From Avena insularis (Eukaryota; Streptophyta; Magnoliopsida; Poales; Poaceae): 64,000 bases of DNA. Made by a program: the position numbers and the translations under genes. Every line of letters starts with the position of its first letter. Position 1 is the first letter of the stretch. The notes beneath the pieces were generated by a model, which ran no database searches, was not told the origin of the DNA, and worked only from the letters and a program-made list of their open reading frames with translations. This document shows positions 47,143 through 57,775 of this stretch, one piece after another. The stretch covers positions 66,884,253-66,948,252 of the forward strand of contig CM042688.1 in assembly GCA_023614405.1 (NCBI GenBank), read 5' to 3'.

Positions 47143-47940
47143 ATGGAAAACAACAACAAAATTAGAGAGCTTTATAGTATTTCTCTTGAGTTAGGACATG
47201 AAGTGTTTGAAGAGAAAATTAAAAAACCTATGGAACTTTATTTGCATGCTAATAGCAATGTTATTAGTATGAATTCTTTGAACACCATTGTTGCTAATGC
47301 TATGGAAAAGTCTAAGCTTGGGGAAGCTGGTTTTGATGAGTATGATATTTTTAGTCCCCCAAGCACGGTGGAGAAAATTTACTTTGATGATACTATGCCT
47401 CCAATATACGATGATTACAATGATGAGTATGATATTTTCAGTCCACCTACTATTGAGGAGAAAATTCATTATGATTACAATATGCCTCCTATATTTGATG
47501 ATTATGGTGATGAGAATAATAATGATAGCTATTTTGTTGAATTTACTCTCACTACAATTAATAAAAATGACTATGTTTATGTGGGGAGTAGTAATTCTTT
47601 TATGCATGCGGCTCATGATAAGAATGTTTTATGTGATAGTTATATTGTTAATTTCATTCATGATGCTACTAAAAGTTTTTATGAGAGAGGGAAACATGGT
47701 TTTATGCATCTCAATAATATTAAGTTTCCCCTCTTTATGTTGAAAGTCTTGAAGTTGCACTTGTTTTGCTTTACTACGCTTGTTGCTTTGTGCTTTCATG
47801 ACTTGTTTATTTACAAGATTCCTATGCATAGGAAGTGGGTTAGACTTAAATGTGTTTTGTATTTGCTTCTTGATGCTCTCTTTTACTTCAATTCATATTT
47901 CCTATGTGAGCATCTTCTCAAACTATCATGCCTAACTTAA
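47143..47940 (+). CDS. Sabrina-like ORF: acidic repeat protein of a non-autonomous element, unknown function
   Basis: An intact 265-codon frame starting ATGGAAAACAACAACAAA, 100 bases after the primer site, where gag would be. I cannot assign a domain. The N-terminus is charged (ELGHEVFEEKIKKPMELYL). Residues about 66-126 hold two copies of a roughly 30-residue Tyr/Asp-rich repeat (EYDIFSPP ... MPPIYDDYND and EYDIFSPP ... MPPIFDDYGDE). The last 80 residues are hydrophobic and may include membrane-like helices. A homologous but broken frame is at 52423-52758. It may be a gag remnant or a novel protein. An intact frame in a decayed neighbourhood suggests recent insertion or some constraint. Confidence 0.55.
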   Translation: MENNNKIRELYSISLELGHEVFEEKIKKPMELYLHANSNVISMNSLNTIVANAMEKSKLGEAGFDEYDIFSPPSTVEKIYFDDTMPPIYDDYNDEYDIFSPPTIEEKIHYDYNMPPIFDDYGDENNNDSYFVEFTLTTINKNDYVYVGSSNSFMHAAHDKNVLCDSYIVNFIHDATKSFYERGKHGFMHLNNIKFPLFMLKVLKLHLFCFTTLVALCFHDLFIYKIPMHRKWVRLKCVLYLLLDALFYFNSYFLCEHLLKLSCLT

Positions 47941-50867
47941 AGGCGTTAAAGAAAAGTACTTATTGGGAGATAACCCAAAAGTTTTAGATGAGTCTTGGAA
48001 GTTATTACCTCTATAATAACCGCTCCTTATCCTTTTTATTTGCTTTTTGTGCCAAGAGTAACCTCTAATGAGAGAGAAGTAATGATTGGGAAAGTTGCTG
48101 TCCCGAAACAGATTTTTGTGCTTCACTGTAAAAATTTGTGTAAAATCTCTATACGCCGTTTGGAGGCGTGAAGTTTTGTGCTTCTACCCCATGTTGTTAT
48201 CTAACTTTAATTAGTTTAACACTTTTCACTTTGAGCAACAGAAGATCTTCGAAAAAATCGGTTTCTATCTGCTGGTCTGTTTTGACAGATTTCTGCCATT
48301 ATTTGCATTTGCTTCTTGTTGGTTCCTTTTTGGGTTCTCTTTGGGGAATTGAGCTTTTCAAGGGAAGTGCTTCAGTATCTTGTGTTTTAATGGAAGTTTT
48401 ATTGGTGTTGAAACTGAACGCAAAGACTTATTATCTTGAGTGCACTAATGTTGCTAATAAAGATTGTGTGAAGTTTTGTATGAAGGAAAAATTTCAGGTG
48501 TATGGAGAGAATGATGTAATGAGATGAAGAATGGACTAAATCTCAAGATTGGGGATTCCACCCGTGTCACCCCAAGAAATATCCAAGAAGTACAAGCGTC
48601 AAAGCTTGGGGATGCCCAAAGCATCCCCTTCTTCATCAATAAAAATCTCAGGTCTTTCTAGACACTCCGTTTTTATTGTTTCAAGCACTGTTGTGTTGTT
48701 CTTGGAGCGTCTTTGTTTTTTTAGTTTTCTTTTGCTTTGTTTGCTTGAATAAGTTGGTTGGATTCCAGCACACTTCTTTTGGAGAGAGACTAACTCCATT
48801 TTCATTGCCTAGAACACACTAGTTTTCATTCTTATTGTTCTGCGAGTGTTCTCTTTTGCTAGAACTGTGTTTAGCCTTAGTTTTCTTGTGCTTTCAGCTT
48901 AGAACTTTTTAGTTATTCTTTGTGGATTTGTGAGACAAGCTCACTAATCTTTATTGATTATTATCTTTGTGAGTTGTTTCAAATAAGTGGTTTGGATTGG
49001 AAAAGAGTAGGAAAAGTTCATGCTTAAGTGGTAAAAAGGAGCTTGTTTTTGACTGTGACTTAGACTTTATCATGTCATGCTTGATATTGTTTTGGATTTA
49101 TGCTTAGTGATTATTGTTGTATCATGACATGTTATAAACAATTGGGATTGCTTAATGTGCCTTGAAAGAATCATGCGTTATTTTAGCATAATATTGTGGT
49201 ATTCTCCTTTGATGCTTTATTTGGGTTGACTTGGCGCATGCTCACACCATGTTATGACTATCCCAAGTCACCATAGCCTTTATGATCCTTTGGTTTTCGA
49301 CTTGTAATATCACTTTATGCTTTAATTAATGATGTTTTGTCGCTTTGCATGATTATGGCCATTATTGCTCTCTTAGTTGGTCGCTCCCAGTCTTTTGCTA
49401 GCCTCCATAACCAAGTATGAGTTCCACTCATGCATCCAACTCCAAATAAAACCAAGTTATTCCAATGAGTCCACCATACCTACCTATTAGCATTTGCTAT
49501 TCCAAGTATATTCTTGTTTTTATCTACCTTCCGAATTAAACTTGTTATGAGAAAACTAGTGATTAAAGCTCTCACGAACTTGATGGCACACTTTACTTTT
49601 CTTGCCCCTAATAAACTTGAACCATTGTGTCGTCTATGTTGTATATCCTTGCACTTATATGTTGGGGATTAGCAGAACCATGCTATCATGGGGAACGCTT
49701 TCAATATTGCACTTGTACTTTGTACCTAGTTGATATCATGCTCTTTTGTCTATGGATGTCGTCGGTGTGAAATGAAAGGGGAGCTTGTAAGTCCATGGAG
49801 TTATGTATGTGTGTTAGAGAAACGCCTGGGCCGTTGGTCTAATCCATGATGTCATGGTGGAAACCTGCAGCATAACCATAATGAGTTGTCTATGAAGCAT
49901 TCTTCTTATAAAAAATAGAGTCAGATATTGAGAAAAAGAGAAAAAGAAAAAAAAGATATGAGAAAAGGGGAAAGAGAGAAAAAAGCACCATTTTCCCATG
50001 GTAAATAAGAAGACTGCTGAGATGCTTGTTGTCTGCTTGCCTTGTCATTTTGATACGGGGATTCTTCCGTATCATCGGGCAAGGGGTACCCCGTTGGTGG
50101 TTCTCTATGATACACATGTACTTACAATGACAAGAACTTACCGGTAACTAAACTTGAGTAGCATGAGGAGCGGCCCTCGTATTCAAGGGACATGAGATTT
50201 CCAACTTATACTTTGTCTAGCATATACTCCATTGTTTGTTCACTTTAACCTTAATCACTTCAAGATGCTTATGATAGGGGCAATGAGAGCTGAAAGCTAA
50301 TAAGTACCATAATTTTTGGAAGCTCTTTATGAAACTTGAATCCCTGCTTCCTTCTTTGAAGGACTTTCTTTTACTTTTATGTTGAGTCTTCATCTTCTAT
50401 CTTTATGCACCTATTAAGAGAGCATAGTGGCAATTCTTAGTTTAATGTGCAATGTCCCAAGACTTGTTGATTGATTCATAACTTTGATATTGCTTGTTCT
50501 TAAACTATTTGTATCTAGTCACCCTTATAAACTTTGAAGGTGTCCTATGTATTTATGTTTGCTACTCTATGAGGGACAAACTAAATGCCATTATGCTATG
50601 TTTTCTTTATGTGAAACAAACAAACGTCTTGCAAAGCATTGTTATTCATGAATCTTTTGTTTGTGCCTTTTCATGTTACAACATAGTTGCTATGTATTAT
50701 TGTTAGAACTTCATCTTTCATGCTATGTTGAAGTACTATGATCCCAGCTATCAATGTTTTACAAATACTTTGATCAAGATTATGATGGTGCATGTCACCT
50801 CAAAAATTATTATTTCTTTTTATCACTTACCTACTTGAGGACGAGCAGGAGTTAAGCTTGAGGATGT
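47941..50867 (+). other. Sabrina-like internal non-coding region
   Basis: No reading frame with recognisable similarity over 2.9 kb. The second half matches 1-1968 of the window. A GA-rich, strand-biased tract lies at 49918-49985. It ends GCTTGAGGATGT, a purine-rich primer context before the LTR. It may contain packaging and dimerisation signals of a non-autonomous element. Confidence 0.65.
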
Positions 50868-52288
50868 TCATACGTTGCAAACGTATCTATAATTTTTGAT
50901 GTTCCATGCTTGTTTAGTATCTACTTTGCTTTGCTTTGTCAACACTTTGAGGTATTTTTATATGTTTTCTGGGACTAACCTATTAACAAGATGCCATAGT
51001 GCCAATTGCATGTTTTCTTCTATTTTTGGTTCTAGAAAAGGCAGAAAATCAATATTCTCGGAATTGGACGAGACAAAAACCAATATGCCTATTTTTCCCG
51101 GAGCAACACAGAAACACAAAGCAGAGACGGAGTAGGGCACCAGGGTGGGCACACCATATGGTGGCGCGGGCTAGCCCTGGCTGCGCCACCAGGTGGTGTG
51201 GGCCCCCTGGCCAGCCACCGACCTTGCCCCTTTGCCTATAAGAAGCCTCCGATGCAAAAACCCTAAATCATCCAGCCTCCAGCCACAAAAAGTTCTGCAG
51301 CGCCGCCGCCACCAAAGAGGAGATTCGGGGGACAGAAAGTCTCTATCCCGGCACCCTGCTCGGACAGGGAAGTGCCCTCGGAGCCATCTCCATCGATCTC
51401 CACCACCATCTCCATCGCCGTTGCTGATTCCCATGATGAGTAGGGAGTAGTTCTCCTTCGAGGCTAAGGGTTCTATCGGTAGCTATGTGTTCATCTCTCT
51501 CTCTATGCGTGATCTTATTGAGATCATGAGCTTTGTAATCAAGTAGATCTACCTTGCTACTCAAGTGCTTTAATAGATCTTTGCTCTCCCCATATGTGTG
51601 AAAGTGACAGCGTGCACACCATGGTGGCACTTAGGCTAGAGATTACAAATACTTGTTATGAGTTATATTTGGAGTTGGATGTCTCTATGAAATTGTGGTG
51701 TTTGTTGGAACCATCTAGTACTCAAGGTGACAGTGTGGGGTTATCTAGATGGGAAAGATGAACTTTGAGGTGTGTTGTTATAGCCCTACCATGGATTAGA
51801 GTGTCCAACCGGAGAGTAGTTCAAAGTAGTATCATAAAGAGAATATATTTATATGAGAGTGTTCACTAGTGAAAGCATGATCCCTAGGCCTTGTTTCTAA
51901 GCATTGAAACACCGTTTGCAACTAGATATGTTATATGTTTGCTTGCTTCCATTTTTATTTTAGTTTACCTTTAGTCTTTTCCACGCCATCAAGCTATTTT
52001 CTGGCACCATTATCACTTATAATTATCTATACCACTTATATTTCACTATCTCTTTGCTGAACTAGTGCACCTATACATCTTACACGTGTATTGGGTGTGT
52101 TGGGGACACAATAGACTTCTTGTATCTTGATTGCAGGGTTGCTTGAGAGGGGATACCTTTGACCACTTCCTCCCTGAGTTCGATAAACCTTGGGTGATCC
52201 ACTTAAGAGAAAACTTGCTGCTGTTCTACAAACCTCTGCACTTGGAGGCCCAACAACTGTCTACAAGAATAGAAGTGCGTAGACATCA
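50868..52288 (+). repeat. Sabrina-like LTR, copy 2 (shared middle LTR)
   Basis: 1,421 bases, the partner of 45594-47009, with only scattered single-base differences. The first bases read TCATACG instead of TGATACG; the terminal palindrome ATACGTTGCAAACGTAT is kept at 50870-50886. It acts as 3' LTR for the internal region on its left and as 5' LTR for the truncated one on its right. Confidence 0.88.
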
Positions 52289-52827
52289 AGTTATTTTCTA
52301 GCGCCGTTGCCGGGGAGGTAAGGTAAAAGGTACTCACATCCTCTGGTGTGAGTGCTCGAAGCTATTTCCTTTAGATTCTGCAATTTTGTATTTTTGTTTC
52401 TTGTTTTCACTAGTTAGGCTTAATGGAAAACAACAACAAAAATTAGAGAGCTTTATAGTATTTATCTTGAGTTAGGACATGGAGTGTTTGAAGAGAAAAT
52501 TAAAAAACCTATGGAACTTTATTTCCATGCTAATAGCAATGTTATTAGTATGAATTCTTTGAACACCATTGTTGCTGATGCTATGGAAAAGTCTAAGCTT
52601 GGGGAAGCTGGTTTTGATGAGTATGATATTTTTAGTCCCCCAAGCACGGAGGAGAAAATTTATATTGATGATACTATGCCTCCAATATATGATGATTACA
52701 ATGATGAGTATGATATTTTCAGTCCATCTACTATTGAGGAGAAAATTCATTATGATTAAAATATGCCTCCTATATTTGATGATTATGGTGATGAGAATAA
52801 TAATGATAGCTATTTTGTTGAATTTAC
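52289..52827 (+). mobile_element. Second, truncated Sabrina-like internal region
   Basis: The primer site starts at 52299 as TAGCGCCGTTGCCGGGGA (G-to-A at the second base). The acidic ORF restarts at ATG 52423 but has one extra A in the AAC-AAC-AAA run, giving an early TAG, and a TAA at about 52756. Similarity to copy 1 stops sharply at 52827 within the codons for FVEFT, where GC-rich LTR Z sequence begins. Confidence 0.8.
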
Positions 52828-55149
52828 GACCGCCTCATCGCCCTGGTTCGAACGCGCGTACTCGCGCGTCCCCACTCGCTCCCTAGCGCCAACAACCGCC
52901 GCCGTCTATAGAGTTTGCCGGTGAGTCGACGTGGCGCCACTATGGCATCGACGTGGCGCCTGGCCCACAAGTCAGCCCCAGTGGGTAAGCCTAGCCATAG
53001 TGAGAAAAGTAAGAGATGTTAACGCCGACGTCGAGCTTGTGTCACTGTGACGCAGTAAAGGTTTTTAAATTATTTTAATACTTACAGAAAAGGTTTAAAT
53101 ATTGTAAATTCAATATCTTTTATTCTGTAAATAAGAAAAATACAAATAATATATCAAAATGTTTATAAAAATGAGATCTATCTGTTTAAGCTACAATCAT
53201 GCATTGTTAAGCAACTTAAATTACAAGTTTAATTAGGGAACGAAATCAACCCCTCGCAGGTGATTCCAGGGTCTCTCCTTTATTAGGGTTTGCACCCCTC
53301 GGACTCCGCTTAAATTGCCAAGCATGGTTTAGGGTTTTATTTCAATACTATTAAACTTGTCATATCATCATCCTTGCTTGAGCATTGCATCGATGCCATG
53401 TGTTGATTATTGTTCCCCTTTTCTTTTCGGTGTTTGCTTCTTCCCGGTAGAATACAATATCGAGATCAAGATCAAAGACCGAGGTTAACACCATCGAAGA
53501 TCGACGAACGATACTTGACCAACTATAATGAAGTCAAGTACAAGATATCCAAAGATCTTCTTTTTGAGTTATTAACAAGCAAAGGCAAGCATAGCCCCAC
53601 CATGATACAATCCTATGCTTTCAAAGTATTTTACTTCTTGCCATGATGCATACGATTCTACTATGGTCTTTTTATCGATAGATAGAGTATCCTATCTATT
53701 GCATTACTCCCTTTGAGTTTATATTACCTGATCCATTGCTCCTAGCATAACTAGGTTTGGCTTGTGTGCACTGCTAGAGTTTATATTTGTGTCTTTCTTA
53801 GCCATGTTTAACTGTCAGTGCTGGTTCATCTAGATGATGTATCAGATGCAGAGAATCTAGTATGACAGGAGAACGAGGTATACTAATGAGGTAAGATCAA
53901 TGGTAAAGGTTAAACATGCTAAGGCTTGTATGGGAGGCCACGGTGAGATGTGGTTTTTGTAGTCCCATGCTCGCCACCACTAGGAACCAAGTTCTTGCCT
54001 TTGGACCAAGACGAGCATACAGCCACATGGGGTTTATGGGGGCCTCTCGACTAACTAACTTGGATAGTAGATTCCATGAGTCACATAGTTCGGCGTTCCA
54101 TTCGACATATGCATAGAAAACGTTTTGAAAGATTTGGCGGGTGAAGGTGCATCATAACAGGTAGGTAAGCGTGGTCGGGGTTGCTTGGGGTCGATGGAGC
54201 CCCTGGTAAACCAACCTCGCCTCACATCTCTAGGGACCGGCTTCGGAATTTGACCCGTTATAGCGAAACCCTCCTTAGGGCGTGACTCATGGTCTCAGCG
54301 AAAGCAAGGTAAAGGTCGTGTTCAACCATCCTCTGCCGGTCTTCCAAGGAAGAGGGCTAATCATGTGGCATTAAGAGTCGGTTGGTACGTGTGGGTAAAT
54401 TTGTACACCCCTGCAGGGTTAAATCTTTTTGAAAAGCCGTGTTTACGGTTATGAACGCTTGGTGACCGAATTCTTAGATCATAGAGAACTATAACCTAAT
54501 CGTAAAACTTGGCAGTTCAACGTGTGCTTAAGGATGCTTCCTCATGGGTAGGGGGGATGATCCTAGTTGTGAGATGAGGATTACTTGGTGGATATCAAAA
54601 GATGATGATCAATTCTTTGGAGATGTCGTTCTCTTATCCCCTTTTAAAATATTCTAACTAGACGAGCTTCTTCTCCCTGATGTTTTATAAATAAAGATGG
54701 CTTTATGCAAAATAACTCCACCAGCCATAAGTCTTGCGGAGTACACCCTGTACTCACCCTTGCTTTGTTGATACTTTCAGAATAAGTGTTCCCTTAAAGA
54801 CAAGTTTGGTACTATATCGACACCGACGAGTAGTTTGGGGTTCCCGACCGACAGCCTGGAATATATGGACTGAGACGTCATCGTTATGCTTCAGGACTCT
54901 TAGGCCATTTGTTAAGTTTGCTATACTTAATAGCATAATTTGCCTTCTGTTGTTTGATGTTTGTGGTCAGTGACCTCTGCTTGTAATATTTTGGTTCTTC
55001 GCTCAGTTATGAGCTTGCTGTAATAATTTTTGTGTCGCAGGGTTAATATTATGTTACCAATTTCTCATTGAATATCTTCGAGCTCTAGGTTAAGCTTATG
55101 TCAGGCTAAGGTCTGGGATTTGTTGAACCCTGATCCCGGGGGTGTTACA
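52828..55149 (+). repeat. Element Z, 3' LTR, right part
   Basis: GC-rich then AT-rich LTR sequence ending GGGGGTGTTACA at 55149. The last 742 bases match 41319-42061. It contains the three-palindrome module at 54409-54456. A stretch of LTR between 45593 and 52828 may have been deleted together with the end of the Sabrina-like array. No gene is seen in this 2.3 kb. Confidence 0.82.
54409..54456 (+). repeat. Three-palindrome LTR module, element Z (3' LTR)
   Basis: CCCTGCAGGG (54409-54418), CTTTTTGAAAAG (54425-54436; C-to-T in the centre) and GTTTACGGTTATGAAC (54441-54456). Confidence 0.85.
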
Positions 55150-55545
55150 AGCGGGAGCTGTTCTGCGACGAGGACATCCCCGCAAGGAGGTGAGGGTTGA
55201 CACCATCGACTACATGGCCCTCCTTGCCTACATGGCGGAGAAGGAGGTGCCCCTCATGCCGCTGGACCTCAACAAGGAGTAAGTTCTCCGCTTCACCATC
55301 GCGTAGTCTTAGGTGGAGGCGCGCCTTGAGGAGGAGGCGCTCTGGGAGGACATGTTCGATGCCCTGCGTGAGTCCGCGATGGCCGCGTGAAATCCTCATC
55401 TGCTGTCGGGCACGCCGCCGTCGCTGCCCGTAGCCCTAAACATTCCCATGGCCGGCGCCGACGCCGACTAGATGAACCTTGTCACCTACGACGACGACGA
55501 GTAGGACGTGGTGGCGCAAACCCTAGTTTCGCCACTACCGCCAAT
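55150..55545 (+). pseudogene. GC-rich broken reading frame of unknown family
   Basis: Directly after the LTR Z end, the frame reads in pieces: TIDYMALLAYMAEKEVPLMP, then after stops EARLEEEALWEDMFDALRE, and later NLVTYDDDE ending TAG at about 55503. TAG or TGA codons interrupt it at several points. Codon composition is strongly GC at third positions, as in grass genes or gene fragments carried by transposons. I do not recognise the family. It could be the edge of an old gene disrupted by element Z, or a captured fragment. Confidence 0.4.
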
Positions 55546-57082
55546 AGTTATTTTTATTATATTTATTTGGTTTGATTTATGACAAAATTTCGTTCAAATT
55601 ATAAATAAACTTAAATTTAAATAAAAGTCTGTTACGTTCATCGTCCTGACGTGGATCTTTGAGACCTTTGGTGTGGACATACCTCCCAAATGTGCTGGCA
55701 ATATGAATGCCGGTTCTATTGCGCGAGTGAAGATACTCTAACAAGCACGTCTTTGTCATTCAGCGAAGATGCTTCCATCTGGCAGGAGACAACGTGGTGC
55801 CCATATTCAGATTTATTCAGATTAAGATCGCCTTATATAAAATAAATAGTAATAATTAAGGTCGTGTGTCCAATTATGCAGCAGATCGGACGGGCACGAC
55901 TAGACTGCTATCAAGGCGTGGGAGCACCACGAATGCAACTAAGCCCGCACGTGCGAATCATTCGGCAGACCAAAAGTCACGTGAGGGCAAATTCCATTGC
56001 CATGTGCTCGCAGTTGTTTATACAGATGAAAACCTCGAAAAAATTACTAGTACTCCTACGGTCCTGCTGCCGAGGAAGAACCAAATGGCCCTAGCTCGTT
56101 TTGCAACACAACAGACTAACTGACCAAGTGTCGTGAGGTTTAACGGGAGATCTGGAGCAGGTCCCGAGTCCCAACAAAGCTCCATCAACACCGTCCGAGA
56201 CAGCCGTAGGCCGGTGGACATTTGAAGTCGTTGTTGTTACTTTTTGTCCATTTCTCAGCTTCTTTTCTTTTCTTTTTTGCTTTTCTCCTCCCACTTTTCG
56301 TGCACGTTACAATGTTGGATCTTGGATCTTCTAGTCACTGTGGTCTCAACATCGTCTGTACCTACGTAGTGACATCACATCTACTTCATTAAGTTAGGCG
56401 AGACGAAAGTACGTATCAATCTTTATGGTTCCCAACAACTTGCTATATCCAGAATAAAAATATACCTCTTGTTTTATAACGTAAGCTAAACTGCCAGAAA
56501 GACTTGCATTTTCACTTGAAACAGGCTTCCATCCCGCTGTATTAATATAGCAACCACACGCTAAAAGTTTGAAATCATTGCTAGGACAAACAACACAATA
56601 AAGACTTGCATTTTGGAATATAGTACGCTCACCGTTTCGAAATAGATATCGGAAATTTATCTAAATTTACATGTACTTATACAAACCCGTCTAGATGCAT
56701 GTGCTTTGGCATCTATTTCGAGACGGATGAAATAGAAATCTATGTTAAGTGACTTTAAGTTAGAAACTATTTTCACCTTTCTTACGGATTTCCAAGTGAG
56801 ACCGCTTCGATGATCTGGCAAACTGCGCTACAATTTTGAAGTTGTATAAACTTTTTGAAAATTCACACTCTCTAAAGTTTGACCAAGTTTATATATTGAG
56901 ATATCAACAATTACAATCTTACGTAGATACATTATGGAAAAAATATTTTGCAAGGTATATAAGAATACTTAATTAATTGGCCCAAAAAATCTAAGCATAA
57001 TTAATTGATACTGTAAATATATATTTTTAAAATGTTTTTGTTGTCAAATTTTACAGTGCTTGGCCCGGGCCAAAATTTATAA
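55546..57082. other. Intergenic sequence upstream of the kinesin, with MITE remnants
   Basis: No gene is seen. The stretch is AT-rich at 55550-55620 and 56430-57080. The 56860-57010 part (AAAGTTTGACCAAGTTTATA) resembles the inside of common grass MITEs but has no clear ends. Confidence 0.6.
56624..56733. mobile_element. Degenerate Stowaway-like MITE
   Basis: CTCACCGTTTCGAAATAGAT at about 56628 is the near-inverse of ATCTATTTCGAGACGGATGA at 56711-56730. The element is about 110 bases between TA dinucleotides. The ends have drifted from the CTCCCTCCGT consensus, so it is an old copy. Confidence 0.6.
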
Positions 57083-57151
57083 TACTTCCTTCGATCCATA
57101 ATAAGTGTTGCTGATTTAATAAAAAACACTTATTATAAATTGGAGGGAGTA
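57083..57151. mobile_element. Short Stowaway MITE
   Basis: TA flanks at 57083-57084 and 57150-57151. CTTCCTTCGATCCATAATAA at the left is inverted at the right as TTATTATAAATTGGAGGGAG. At about 65 bases it is nearly all terminal inverted repeat. Confidence 0.8.
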
Positions 57152-57775
57152 CTTAAGTTTTTTCTTTTTTAAGAAATGGAGAGAGTACTGTATTCTTTCA
57201 AGAAAATTTTGCAATATACCAAAGATTATGGTTATGGGCGGGATCACTGCGGTCCCAGTTCCAGAAGCAATCACCGGCGCGTCCCGCTTGTACTTTTCAA
57301 GATTGACGTCGCTTAAAGGACCAAGTTTCCGTTAACCCAGTTAACCCCTCCAACGGGAGAGACAATCCATGAGCATTACACTACACTGACCACCGACCGC
57401 CCTTAACGCACACGCAAAAACGAAATCAAACCTCAACGAACCACCGAAGAAAAAGTTATTCTTTCCGCAACAAGAAAAAAGAAAACACCGAAGAAAAAGA
57501 ACAAACCAGAGGACGAGCTGCTGTACCACGAAGCACACTACAGTCCAGCACGAGGACGACGAAGGGGGGAGAGAGAGAGGGGAGAAGAGGCTAGGAAAAC
57601 CCACAGACCAGCAAAAGCCCCGGAGCTCCGGATCCACCTCCCGCATTGCCTCGGAGCCGCTAGATTCGGCCGAATCCGAGCTCGCGTTCGTCTCCGCCCC
57701 GCCGGAGGGGCTCGATCTGGCCCCGGATCGACCGGCATTTCGGCCCTCTGCACGCTCCGGCCCCGGCGGTGAGGC
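57152..57775 (+). promoter_or_regulatory. Upstream region and probable 5' leader of the kinesin gene
   Basis: The 57540-57775 part becomes GC-rich with a purine-rich GGGGGGAGAGAGAGAGGGGA tract (about 57565-57585), as often seen in plant 5' leaders. No convincing TATA box was found, so the start of transcription cannot be placed. Confidence 0.4.

Larger units (their letters stand above)
45594..52827 (+). mobile_element. Tandem Sabrina-like non-autonomous element: LTR, internal, LTR, truncated internal
   Basis: Two nearly identical LTRs (45594-47009 and 50868-52288) flank a 3.9 kb internal region. The second LTR is itself followed by another copy of the primer site and the start of the internal region, up to an abrupt end at 52827. 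No protease, RT or integrase is present, so the element depends on enzymes from elsewhere. The shared middle LTR is the expected outcome of unequal recombination between two copies. Confidence 0.85.

Noticed and set aside
49918..49985. GA-rich strand-biased tract as an extra polypurine tract
   Set aside because: It lies almost 900 bases before the LTR, and the true purine-rich primer context is at the LTR border (50855-50867).
55864..56123. Two overlapping 76-85 codon frames upstream of the kinesin
   Set aside because: No similarity to a known family, composition not gene-like, and overlapping frames of equal length on the same strand suggest chance.
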